A stretch of 64,000 nt of DNA from positions 1 through 64,000 of the forward strand of contig NZ_JAAXOQ010000024.1 of assembly GCF_012396015.1 (NCBI RefSeq), read 5' to 3'. Under the pieces are notes generated by a model. It saw only the letters and a list, made by a program, of their open reading frames with translations. It was not told where the DNA came from and did not search any database. The DNA comes from Tsukamurella spumae (GTDB lineage: Bacteria > Actinomycetota > Actinomycetes > Mycobacteriales > Mycobacteriaceae). The position numbers and the translations under genes are program-made. Below are positions 14,892 through 23,588 of this stretch, piece after piece. Position 1 is the stretch's first letter. Each line of letters begins with the position of its first letter.

Positions 14892-15755
14892 ATGGAGTTC
14901 CGTCAGCTCGAGTACCTCGTCGCCGTCGCGGATCACGGCGGCTTCTCCCGCGCGGCCAAGCAGTGCTTCGTCTCGCAGTCGGCGGTGAGCCATCAGATCG
15001 CCACGCTGGAGAAGGAGCTCGGCGCGGAGCTGTTCGAACGCGCCGGGCGCCGGGTCACCCTCACCGCCGCCGGCGACGCGCTGCTCTCCCGCGCCCGCGA
15101 GCTGCTCCGGCTGCGCGACGAGGCCGTCGACGCGGTGCGCCCCCGTCCGGACCGGATCCGGCTCGCCGCGAACATGTCCTTCGCCCACTCGGCGCTCGCC
15201 GCGACCGCGGCGGTGCGGGAGCGGCACCCCGGCGCGGAGATCGACTTCCTCCTCAAACCCTTCGCGCAGCGCATCGCCGCGGTCAGGTCGGGCGAGGCGG
15301 ACCTCGCCCTGATCCGCGGGCGGTTGGACGAGCCGGGCCTGTACCTCGAGCCGCTGTGGGTGGACAACCCCGTCGTCGCCTTCTCCACGCGGCACCCCCT
15401 GGCCGCACTCGGCCGCGCACCGTCGCCCCCCGAGCTCGCGGGCTACCCCCTGCTGCTCCCACCCGCGGACCGGCAGGTGCTGCTGCACCGCCTCGTCGCG
15501 AAGGTATTCGCGGCCGAGGGTCTCGAGGTCCGGCTCGGGCCGGAGATCCGCGACGGCCACCCCGTCGCCTTCGAGCTGGTCAACCACCCCGAGGGCTGGA
15601 CGCTCCTCTACGAGGACCCGCGCCAGCCCGGCATCGCGAGCCGCCCGGCGCCCGGGTTCACGCTGCCCGTCTCCGCGGTGCTGCGCACCGACGCGACGCC
15701 CAACCCGCTGGTCGCCGAGCTGCTGGTGGGCCTGTCGAACGGGTACCTCCGCTAG
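14892..15755 (+). CDS. LysR-family transcriptional regulator
   Basis: A 287-residue protein. The N-terminal winged helix-turn-helix is plain (MEFRQLEYLVAVADHGGFSR, then VSQSAVSHQIATLEKELGAELFER, residues 1-58). A linker helix and two effector-binding subdomains of the periplasmic-binding fold follow (IRLAANMSFAHSALAATAAV from about residue 92). It starts at ATG 14892 and is divergent from ndh. LysR proteins usually repress themselves and activate the neighbouring divergent gene in response to a small molecule, so ndh or a respiratory signal is the likely target. The ligand cannot be read from the sequence. Confidence 0.92.
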   Translation: MEFRQLEYLVAVADHGGFSRAAKQCFVSQSAVSHQIATLEKELGAELFERAGRRVTLTAAGDALLSRARELLRLRDEAVDAVRPRPDRIRLAANMSFAHSALAATAAVRERHPGAEIDFLLKPFAQRIAAVRSGEADLALIRGRLDEPGLYLEPLWVDNPVVAFSTRHPLAALGRAPSPPELAGYPLLLPPADRQVLLHRLVAKVFAAEGLEVRLGPEIRDGHPVAFELVNHPEGWTLLYEDPRQPGIASRPAPGFTLPVSAVLRTDATPNPLVAELLVGLSNGYLR

Positions 15756-15796
15756 GCCCGACGGTGCGCCGCCGCCGTGACCGATACGGTTACGGC

Positions 15797-16269
15797 ATGA
15801 CTACTTCCGCGCGCCTGCAGCCGGGTGATCCGGCACCGTCGTTCACCCTGCCCGACCAGGACGGCACGCCCGTCTCCCTCGCGGACTACCGCGGCCGGCG
15901 GGTGGTGCTGTACTTCTACCCCGCCGCGATGACGCCGGGCTGCACCAAGCAGGCCTGCGACTTCCGCGACAACCTGGCCGACTTCAGCGAGGCCGGCCTC
16001 GCGGTGCTGGCATCTCCCCGGACAAGCCGGAGAAGCTCAAGAAGTTCGTCGAGCGCGATGCCCTCACCTTCCCGCTCCTCTCGGACCCGGATAAGCACGT
16101 GCTTACCGAGTACGGGGCCTTCGGTGAGAAGATGATGTACGGCAAGACCGTGACGGGCGTGATCAGGTCGACGTTCGTCATCGACGCGGAGGGGAACATC
16201 GAGGTGGCGCAGTACAACGTGCGCGCCACCGGCCACGTCGCCAAGTTGCGCCGCGACCTGAAACTCTGA
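15797..16269 (+). pseudogene. bcp: bcp-type peroxiredoxin, disrupted by a 1-nt frameshift
   Basis: A thiol peroxidase that reduces peroxides with thioredoxin. The N-terminal frame begins MTTSARLQPGDPAPSFTLPD and carries the peroxidatic and resolving cysteines in TPGCTKQACDFRDN (Cys near 49 and 54). At about 16008-16011 the frame breaks: GTGCTGGCATCTCC lacks one G relative to the expected GTG-CTG-GGC-ATC-TCC. In the next frame the rest of the family sequence continues intact (ISPDKPEKLKKFVERDA to the YGKTVTGVIRSTFVID region) and stops at 16267-16269. All other family positions are conserved, so this is either a very recent mutation or a sequencing error. The order with lppS, acpS and fas matches M. 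tuberculosis. Confidence 0.9.
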
Positions 16270-16280
16270 GAGGACCAGCC

Positions 16281-17426
16281 TTGGAACGCACCGTCTACAC
16301 CGACGACCACCTGCAGTTCGGCTCCGCCGTGCGCGACTACCTGCACAAGCAGGTGCTGCCGCACGCCGAGCAGTACATCGACGACAAGCTGATCGCCCGG
16401 GACGTGTGGCGCGGCCTCGGCGAGCAGGGCGTTCTGGGCCTGGAGATCCCGGAGTCGTACGGCGGCGGCGAGGCGGGCGACTACCGGTTCAACGCCATCG
16501 CGCAGGAGGAACTCGCGGCCGTGTCGATGGCCTTCGCCAGCTCGGTGGGCATCGACTTCGACATCACCACGCCGTACATCGTGCGCCTGGGCACCGACGA
16601 GGCGAAGCAGCAGTGGCTGCCCGCCATCGCAGCGGGCGAGGCGGTGGCCGCCATCGGCATGACCGAGCCCTCCGCCGGCTCCGACCTCGCGGCCATCAAG
16701 TCGACCGCCGTGCGCAGCGGTGACGACTGGATCCTCAACGGCTCCAAGACCTTCATCACCAACGGGTACACCTGTGATGTCGCGGTGATCGCCGCGAAGA
16801 CGAACCCCGACGCCAAGGCGCGCGGCATCTCGCTGTTCGCCGTGGACTGCTCGCTTCCCGGCTTCGAGCGCGGCCGCAAGCTCGACAAGGTGGGACAGCC
16901 CGAGGCCGACACCGCGGAGCTCTTTTACTCCGACCTGCGGGTGCCCGCGAGCGCCCTGATCGGCGAGGTCGACCGCGGTTTCTACCACATGATGGAGAAG
17001 CTGCCGCAGGAGCGCATCGGCTCCGCGGTGGGCAACGTGGCACACGCCAAGCAGATCCTGGCCGAGACCATCGAGTACGCGCGCGAGCGCAAGGCCTTCG
17101 GTGCCTCGATCGGCTCGTTTCAGCACAACAAGTTCCTGCTCGCCGACCTGGTGACCCAGATCGAGATGGCGCAGGCCTACGTGGACCAGGCGGTCGTGGC
17201 GCACGCCGCTGGCACGCTCACCGCCGTGGACGCGGCGAAGGTCAAGTACATCTCCGCCGAGATCCAGAACAAGGTGCTGGACTCCTGCGTGCAGTTGCAC
17301 GGCGGGTACGGCTACATGCGCGAGTACCGCGCCGCCCGCGCGTGGATGGACGCCCGTGTCACCCGCATCTGGGCCGGCTCCTCCGAGATCATGAAGGAGA
17401 TCATCGGGCGCGACCTCGCGCTGTAG
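16281..17426 (+). CDS. acyl-CoA dehydrogenase
   Basis: A 381-residue FAD enzyme that introduces the alpha-beta double bond of acyl-CoA. Start TTG 16281 follows GAGAGGA 11 nt after the bcp stop, so the two are likely co-transcribed. Signature motifs are GMTEPSAGSDLAAIKSTA (residues 130-147), WILNGSKTFITNG (about 153-165), QERIGSAVGNVAHA, and the C-terminal LHGGYGYMREYRAARAWMD followed by RIWAGSSEIMKEIIGRDL. The catalytic base is probably the Glu of YMREY, the position used by medium- and short-chain family members. The specific acyl substrate is unknown. It ends convergently with the carboxylase gene. Confidence 0.92.
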   Translation: MERTVYTDDHLQFGSAVRDYLHKQVLPHAEQYIDDKLIARDVWRGLGEQGVLGLEIPESYGGGEAGDYRFNAIAQEELAAVSMAFASSVGIDFDITTPYIVRLGTDEAKQQWLPAIAAGEAVAAIGMTEPSAGSDLAAIKSTAVRSGDDWILNGSKTFITNGYTCDVAVIAAKTNPDAKARGISLFAVDCSLPGFERGRKLDKVGQPEADTAELFYSDLRVPASALIGEVDRGFYHMMEKLPQERIGSAVGNVAHAKQILAETIEYARERKAFGASIGSFQHNKFLLADLVTQIEMAQAYVDQAVVAHAAGTLTAVDAAKVKYISAEIQNKVLDSCVQLHGGYGYMREYRAARAWMDARVTRIWAGSSEIMKEIIGRDLAL

Positions 17427-17462
17427 GTCGCTTCGACGGTTGCCATAGGGTTCCGGCGCACG

Positions 17463-17519
17463 ACTCTCGAATTCTGTCCGGATCGGACAGCGTGTCCACA
17501 GCGGACAGAATCCGAGAGT
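17463..17519. repeat. 18-bp inverted repeat containing four TGTCC/GGACA boxes
   Basis: ACTCTCGAATTCTGTCCG (17463-17480) and CGGACAGAATCCGAGAGT (17502-17519) are inverted copies with one mismatch. Inside the loop is a second small dyad, GGACA-GCG-TGTCC, so the 57-bp element has four GGACA/TGTCC boxes. It sits between two convergent genes, outside any coding region. It could be an extended cruciform terminator or a protein-binding element. Confidence 0.75.
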
Positions 17520-17609
17520 GCCATGCGCGCCGAACCCTCGCGGTCACGACGAACCTCGGCGGCTACCAGGACTCTCCGCGCATCCGCACTTCCACGTCCG
17601 CTGGAACGC

Positions 17610-17646
17610 CGAAGGGCACCGTCGGGAATCCCGACGGTGCCCTTCG
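17610..17646 (-). terminator. hairpin terminator after the fused carboxylase gene
   Basis: CGAAGGGCACCGTCGGG and CCCGACGGTGCCCTTCG form a perfect 17-bp stem with an AAT loop, 11 nt beyond the leftward stop at 17657. No U run follows. The two arms each contain the window's iterated 9-mer (GCACCGTCG/CGACGGTGC). Confidence 0.82.
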
Positions 17647-17656
17647 TGCGTGAGAC

Positions 17657-20600
17657 CTACTGCGCGGCCTCGATCACCGAGATGATCTTCGGACGCAGGT
17701 CGGCGGCGGCGATGATCTCGTCGACGGACCCGACCTCGACGGCGCGGCGGATGCTGTGCACCCCGTCGAACTCGGACGCGACCTCGCCCAGCTTCTCGGC
17801 GCGGACGGAACCCCGCACCTCGTCGAGCTCGGCGAGCAGCGCGGCGCGCTCGGTGCCCGTGGCCTCGCTGACCTGGGCCTCGAGCTCGGTGACGCGGTCG
17901 TCGCCGGCCGTGCGGGCGTTGACCTCACCGGAGAACACCACAGCCGCGGCGGGGGCGCCGCCGAGCACCGAGGCGAACGAGCCCTCGATGGCCAGCACCG
18001 TCATGTTCGGGTTCAGCTGCTTGCTGAAGACCACGAACGCGCCGCCGTGGTAGCGCGAGATCACGCAGAACACGATCGGGCCGGAGAAGTTGACGATCGC
18101 CCGGCCGATCTCCGCGCCGTACTCCAGCTGCAGCTTGCGCAGCGACTCGGGCGAACCGTCGAAGCCCGACAGGTTCGCGAGCACCACCAGCGGACGGTTG
18201 TCGCTGGCGCCGTTGATCGCGCGGGCCGCCTTCTTCGACGACTGCGGGAACAGCGTGCCGGCCGTGTACGTGTCCGGGCCGTCCGTGGCCGGGAAGCCCA
18301 GGCGCGGTACGGACTTCGACTCGATGCCCAGCAGGCAGACCGGGATGCCGCCGATGTGCACGTCCTGCACCACGGCCGTCTCGGCGTCGGCCATGCCGGC
18401 CCACCGCTCGAGCACCTCGTGATCCTGGTCCGACAGCGCCCGCATCACGGTGCGGATGTCGAAGGGCTTCTTGCGATCCGGGTTCTTCTCCGCGGAGAAG
18501 ATGTCGCCGACGGTCGTGAAATCACTGTCCGCCAGCACATGCGGGAACACCGTGATGTCGCGCTCCGCCAGATCCGTCGTGGAAGCGCGGCGCGGGGCCT
18601 GCTCGCCGGGGGCGATGTAGGTGTGCGCGTAGTGCTCCATCAGGATCTTGTGCGCGCCCATCAGATCGGCGGCCCAGTACTGCGCCTGGCCGTTCGGACC
18701 CATGATCCGGTCGTAGCCGCCGATGCCGAAGTTGTCCTCGGCCGAGACGCCGCCGGAGAAGTCCAGCGACTGCTTGCCGGTGAGCACCATGGCCGACTCC
18801 GGCGTCATGATCAGCACGCCCTTGGTGTGCATGAGCATCGTGGCCTCGGCGTTCCAGTACGGCTGCGCGCCCACGTTGATGCCGGCGGAGACGATGTTGA
18901 TCTCGCCGCCCTGCTGGGTGAACTCGACGATCTTCTTGAGCGACGCGGCCACCCAGTCCATGTTCTCGGTGCCCGAGTCCATGGAGATGCGCGCACCGGC
19001 CGACAGGGCGTACCACTCGACGGGCAGCTCCATCCGGTGCGCGAGGTCGATCGCCGCGCTGATCCGGCGGCACTCCGCCTCGGCGAGCGCGCCCAGCGAC
19101 TTCGTCGGATCGCCCAGCAGCAGAACGCGCTTGACGCCCTCGGGGTGCAGATCGGTGGGCGTCGAGATCACACCCACGACGATGCCCGCCGTGTTGCGGC
19201 CCTTCGGCCGGTCGGTCTGGACCAGCACGTCGGCGATGTCACCCTCGGCCAGCTCGTACTCGACGAAGTCGCCCAGCACGGAGGTGAGCTCGTACGGGTA
19301 CGCGGTGTTGCGGCTCGCGGCGCGCAGCACCTTCTGCCGGTAGCCGTCGATCGGCTCCACGACGTCCGCGACATCCTCGACGGGGGCGCCGATGTGCAGG
19401 TCGGCACGGCCCGTGGGGCTGAACGACACCCGCACCTCGGTCTTGACCAGATCGCCGGTGGACTCGTCGCGCCGGCGGCCGATGAGCAGCACCTCCTCCA
19501 GGCCCGCGCCCTCCGAGGTCGACTCGATGTGCCCGGCCAGCGCCTCGAGCTCGGCATCGCTGAGATCCACCGGCGGCCAGATGTACATGACGATCCGGTT
19601 GGTGGGCAGCCGCTTGGCGCTGGGCCGCCCGGCCTGGGCCCGGCGGATCGAGTCCACGCACGTGGCGAGCGCGATCTCGGCCGTCGGCAGGGCCAGCAGG
19701 CGGCCCTTGTCGTCGCGCACCGCGGCCAGATCGCGGACCTGCGCGAAGGCGACCAGGCGATCGTCGGCCGGATTGTCCTTGGCGACGGCGCGATACAGGT
19801 ACACCTCCTCGTCGTCCGACGAGGTCAGGCGGGTCAGATCGAAGCGGCGCAGCCGCTCGAGCTGCATGCGCTGCGCGATGTACGGGTGCAGGCCACGGAT
19901 CAGGCGGTCCTCGGTGACCCCGTTGGTGGCCGCGCGGAAGGTGAAGTGGTGGTGCATGACCGCGCCGCCGCTGCCCGCGACGGTGACCGTCACGCGACGC
20001 ACCTGCGCCGGCAGCGGATGCGCCGACAGCACGCTGTCGAACGCGGCCACCATCTCGTCCTGGTCGTCGGGCTGCTGCTCCCAACTCAGGTAGATGTCCG
20101 CGTCCACGGACGCGGCGCCGCCGGCCACCGTCGCCAGACCGGCGACGGCGTCGCTGAGCCCGTCGAAGGAGACCGCGGCGGAGGCGAGCAGGGCACCGTC
20201 GCGCTCGGCGACGACCCACTCCGTACCGGCCGCGTCCTGCGTGCGGACCTCCGTCAGGCCCTTGTTGCCGTAGTAGCGGCGGGTCAGGACCTCGAGCATG
20301 ACGCCGTTGCCCGTCGGGTGGTCCCCCGCCAGGCGCTCGCCCAGCAGCAGGACCAGAGGCTCGGTGCTACGCACCATCTCCGCGATCCGCTCGGAACGAT
20401 CGGCGGCCGTGGGGTTCTGGTCGAGGTGCGTCAGATGGGCGCGCACGGCCGAGTAGACGCCCTCGCGGTTGCCCAGCAGCAGCGGCTGGCCGAACCACGC
20501 GAACACCACGCCGCGCGCCAGGTCGGCGATGACCGGGTAACGCGACTGAGTCGCGTCGATCAGCCGCTCGAGCACGGCGCGCGCGTCGTCGCCCTGCTCG

Positions 20601-23119
20601 GTCGACGGTGCCGGCTCGCGCAGCCACTTGCGCAGCAACGCGGTGATCACGCGGACGCCGACCTTCGGGCGCTGCTGCGCCAGGAAGATCCGGAACACCG
20701 CGGACTCGAGCTCCGGCGTGCGGTCCAGCTCGGTGACGCCGTAATGGGCGAGCGCGGCCGCCAGCTTCGCGCGGTACGAATCGGGCAGGCCGGCGCGGTC
20801 CGCATCGAGGCTGCGCAGGTACGTGTGGAAGTGCTCACGCGGGCTGTGCACCTCGTCGTCGCCGGCCACCGAGCGGCGCAGGCCCAGCTCGGCCAAGTCT
20901 GCGAAGACCCCGGCCAGGGCCAGCTCCTCCGGCGCCGGAGCGGCGCCCTCGAGCTCCGCGGCCACGCGGTCCACGAGGTACGCGTCGAGCAGGCGGCTCT
21001 CGTCGGCGGGATCGACGTCGTAGCCCAACAGCTGGTTGCGCAGGGCCTCGCGCCCGTCGGCCGCGCGCTCGACGGCGCCGACCTTCGCGGGCTCCTCCGG
21101 CAGGTCGATCGGGCCCGCCGCGGAAGCGGCGTCCTCCTCGGCACCGTCGCCGAGGGGCTCGAGACGCAGCAGCGGCGCGCCGGCCTCGACCTGGCTGCCG
21201 ACGGTGACCGAGGACTCCTTGAGCCGCGCCGAGAACGGCGCACGGAGCACCGTCTCCATCTTCATGGATTCGAGCACGAGGAGCGGGGCACCGGCCTCGA
21301 CCTCGTCGCCCACGGCCAGCGGCACGGCGACCACGAGGGCCGGCGCGGGCGAGCGGACCACGCCGCCCTCGTCGCGGCTGACGCGGTGGGTGACCCCGTC
21401 CACGTCGACCACGTGGACCGGGCCGTGGGTGCCGGTGGTGAGCCGGTAGCGGACGCCGTTGACGACGGCCTGCCCGGTGTGCGAGTCGAACCGCTCGAGC
21501 TCGACGTCGGCGGTGCGGGTCTCCGCGCCGGTGTCGATGACGAGGCGGAAGGTGTGCGCGCCGATCCGCGCCACCCGGACGCGGTAGCTCGCGCCGCGCA
21601 GCTTGAAGTCGAGGGGGGTGCCGCTCTCGTGCTGCACCTGCGGACGGCCGCCCGACGCGGTGGTCAGGAGGCGGGTGAGCTCGGTGCGCTCCTCGTCCTC
21701 GTAGGCATCGATCGCGGCGGAGGCCAGCGCGACGGACGTGTGCCGGTCCGCCACCAGGCGCCCCTCGCCCCGCACCCGGTCGATCCAGCCGGTGTCGGCG
21801 CTGCCGTCGATCACCTCGGGCTGGCCCAGCAGGTCCAGCACGAAGCTCTTGTTGGTGGCGCCGCCCTCGATGATGACGCGGGTCTCGTTCATGGCGCGGC
21901 GCAGCCGGCCCAGGGCCTGGTCGCGGTCGCTGCCGTAGGCGATGACCTTGGCGATCATCGAGTCGAAGTCGGCGGGGATGGTGTCGCCCTGCGAGACGCC
22001 GGTGTCGATCCGGATGCCCGGGCCGGCCGGCAGGTCGAGCAGCGCGATGCGGCCGGGGGCGGGCGCGAAGTCGCGGTCCGGGTCCTCGGCGTTCAGGCGC
22101 GCCTCGATGGCGTGCCCCCGCTCGACCGGACGCGCACCGTCGAGCTTGCCGCCCGAGGCGACGTGCAGCTGCGCACGGACCAGGTCGAAGTCGTTGGTGA
22201 CCTCGGTGATCGGGTGTTCCACCTGCAGGCGGGTGTTCACCTCGAGGAAGGCGAGCAGATCATCGCCCGGGTGGTACAGGAATTCGACGGTGGCGGCGCC
22301 GCGGTAGCCGACCTTGATCGCGAGCCGCTCGGCGGACTCCTTGAGCCGCTGCACCTGCTCGGGGCCGAGCACCGGCGAGGCGGACTCCTCGATGACCTTC
22401 TGGTTGCGGCGCTGCACCGAACAGTCACGGACGCCGAGGGCCCACGCGGTCTCGCCGTCGGAGATCACCTGGACCTCGACGTGCCGAGCGCCGGTGACCA
22501 GGCGCTCCAGGAACACCACGCCGCTGCCGAAGGCGCGCTCCGCCTCGTCGCGGGTGCGCACGTAGGCGTCCTCGAGGTCCGCGTCGGAGGCGACCATGCG
22601 GATGCCGCGACCGCCGCCACCGGCGGTGGCCTTGAGCATGAGCGGGTAGCCGATGTCCTTCGCCTTGGCCTTGGCCTCCTCGAGCGTCTCGACGGGGCCG
22701 CGGCTCCACGGCGCGACGGGGACGCCGACCTCCTCCGCGATGAGCTTCGCACCGATCTTGTCGCCCAGCTGGCGCATCGCCTCGGGGCTCGGCCCGACGA
22801 AGACGACGCCCACCTCGGCGCACTTCTCCGCGAAGACGGGATCCTCGGCGACGAAGCCCCAGCCGACCCACGCCGCGTCGGCGCCGGTCTCCTGCAGGGC
22901 CTTGCCGAGCAGCTCGTAGTTCAGGTACGGGCGTGCCGCTGCGGGGCCCAGGTCGTACGCGATGTCGGCCTCGCGGACGAAGGTCGCGGTGCGATCGACG
23001 TCGGTGTAGAGGGCGACGGTCTCGATCTGCTGCCCGGTCTCGGCGGCCAGGTCGCGGACCGCGTGGATGAGGCGCATCGCGGCCTCACCTCGGTTCACGA
23101 TGGCGATTCGGCTGAACAC
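17657..23119 (-). CDS. single-chain acetyl/propionyl-CoA carboxylase (BC-BCCP-CT fusion)
   Basis: A 1,820-residue biotin-dependent carboxylase with all activities on one chain, supplying malonyl-CoA or methylmalonyl-CoA. Start GTG 23119 follows AAAGGGAA. The biotin carboxylase domain takes up residues 1-450: ATP-grasp loop ATAGGGGRGIRMV near 165-177 and EVNTRLQVEHPITEV near 293-307. The biotin attachment Lys is in LESMKMETV near 617. A long central region of about 600 residues follows, then the carboxyltransferase halves (residues about 1270-1800; NTAGIVVGVIS, ISMDSGTENMDW, LSGFDGSPESLRKLQLEYGA, GGAFVVFSK). This layout resembles eukaryotic ACC rather than the usual split AccA/AccD subunits. 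It lies directly downstream of acpS and fas, so providing malonyl-CoA for FAS-I is the likely job. Confidence 0.92.
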   Translation of the reverse strand: MFSRIAIVNRGEAAMRLIHAVRDLAAETGQQIETVALYTDVDRTATFVREADIAYDLGPAAARPYLNYELLGKALQETGADAAWVGWGFVAEDPVFAEKCAEVGVVFVGPSPEAMRQLGDKIGAKLIAEEVGVPVAPWSRGPVETLEEAKAKAKDIGYPLMLKATAGGGGRGIRMVASDADLEDAYVRTRDEAERAFGSGVVFLERLVTGARHVEVQVISDGETAWALGVRDCSVQRRNQKVIEESASPVLGPEQVQRLKESAERLAIKVGYRGAATVEFLYHPGDDLLAFLEVNTRLQVEHPITEVTNDFDLVRAQLHVASGGKLDGARPVERGHAIEARLNAEDPDRDFAPAPGRIALLDLPAGPGIRIDTGVSQGDTIPADFDSMIAKVIAYGSDRDQALGRLRRAMNETRVIIEGGATNKSFVLDLLGQPEVIDGSADTGWIDRVRGEGRLVADRHTSVALASAAIDAYEDEERTELTRLLTTASGGRPQVQHESGTPLDFKLRGASYRVRVARIGAHTFRLVIDTGAETRTADVELERFDSHTGQAVVNGVRYRLTTGTHGPVHVVDVDGVTHRVSRDEGGVVRSPAPALVVAVPLAVGDEVEAGAPLLVLESMKMETVLRAPFSARLKESSVTVGSQVEAGAPLLRLEPLGDGAEEDAASAAGPIDLPEEPAKVGAVERAADGREALRNQLLGYDVDPADESRLLDAYLVDRVAAELEGAAPAPEELALAGVFADLAELGLRRSVAGDDEVHSPREHFHTYLRSLDADRAGLPDSYRAKLAAALAHYGVTELDRTPELESAVFRIFLAQQRPKVGVRVITALLRKWLREPAPSTEQGDDARAVLERLIDATQSRYPVIADLARGVVFAWFGQPLLLGNREGVYSAVRAHLTHLDQNPTAADRSERIAEMVRSTEPLVLLLGERLAGDHPTGNGVMLEVLTRRYYGNKGLTEVRTQDAAGTEWVVAERDGALLASAAVSFDGLSDAVAGLATVAGGAASVDADIYLSWEQQPDDQDEMVAAFDSVLSAHPLPAQVRRVTVTVAGSGGAVMHHHFTFRAATNGVTEDRLIRGLHPYIAQRMQLERLRRFDLTRLTSSDDEEVYLYRAVAKDNPADDRLVAFAQVRDLAAVRDDKGRLLALPTAEIALATCVDSIRRAQAGRPSAKRLPTNRIVMYIWPPVDLSDAELEALAGHIESTSEGAGLEEVLLIGRRRDESTGDLVKTEVRVSFSPTGRADLHIGAPVEDVADVVEPIDGYRQKVLRAASRNTAYPYELTSVLGDFVEYELAEGDIADVLVQTDRPKGRNTAGIVVGVISTPTDLHPEGVKRVLLLGDPTKSLGALAEAECRRISAAIDLAHRMELPVEWYALSAGARISMDSGTENMDWVAASLKKIVEFTQQGGEINIVSAGINVGAQPYWNAEATMLMHTKGVLIMTPESAMVLTGKQSLDFSGGVSAEDNFGIGGYDRIMGPNGQAQYWAADLMGAHKILMEHYAHTYIAPGEQAPRRASTTDLAERDITVFPHVLADSDFTTVGDIFSAEKNPDRKKPFDIRTVMRALSDQDHEVLERWAGMADAETAVVQDVHIGGIPVCLLGIESKSVPRLGFPATDGPDTYTAGTLFPQSSKKAARAINGASDNRPLVVLANLSGFDGSPESLRKLQLEYGAEIGRAIVNFSGPIVFCVISRYHGGAFVVFSKQLNPNMTVLAIEGSFASVLGGAPAAAVVFSGEVNARTAGDDRVTELEAQVSEATGTERAALLAELDEVRGSVRAEKLGEVASEFDGVHSIRRAVEVGSVDEIIAAADLRPKIISVIEAAQ

Positions 23120-23186
23120 TCGCTTGTTCCCTTTCGGTTCAACTGGTGCGTGACGCGGCCCCGCCTTCGGTGGGACCGTCCCGCTC

Positions 23187-23570
23187 TTAAGTTCTCTCGA
23201 TCACCGCGAACGCCGCCGCGGTGTCACCGTCGTGGGTGAGTGACACGTGGATCGTCGCGCCCTCCCCGAGGTCGGCGGCGATCCGCCCGTGCACCCGCAC
23301 CGCGGGACGCCCCCAGGCGTCCGAGACGACCTCCACCTCTCGCGCCCCGACCTCCTTCTCGGCGGGACGCTGCGCGTAGAAGCTCGACGAGAACGCCTTG
23401 AACACGGCCTCTTTGGCCGCCCAGCGGGCGGCCAAAGAACGCACGTCGCCCGCGGCGTCCCGTCGTTCCCCGGGGCTGAAGGACGAGAGCATCGTGGTCC
23501 CGGGTTGCGCGAGTTGCTCCGCGAACCCGGGCACGTGCACCACGTCGATCCCGATCCCCACCACGGCCAT
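23187..23570 (-). CDS. acpS: holo-[acyl-carrier-protein] synthase
   Basis: A 127-residue 4'-phosphopantetheinyl transferase that moves the pantetheine arm from CoA to the serine of the carrier domain of the adjacent FAS-I. GIGIDVVHV (residues 5-13) holds the Mg-binding Asp and RWAAKEAVFKAF (near 49-60) the Lys/Glu pair; both are diagnostic of AcpS. The C-terminus IHVSLTHDGDTAAAFAV matches the family. It starts at ATG 23570, 18 nt after the fas stop, so fas and acpS are a transcription unit, as in Mycobacterium (Rv2524c-Rv2523c). Confidence 0.95.
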   Translation of the reverse strand: MAVVGIGIDVVHVPGFAEQLAQPGTTMLSSFSPGERRDAAGDVRSLAARWAAKEAVFKAFSSSFYAQRPAEKEVGAREVEVVSDAWGRPAVRVHGRIAADLGEGATIHVSLTHDGDTAAAFAVIERT

Positions 23571-23588
23571 GGCGGAAAGCCTACTGCG

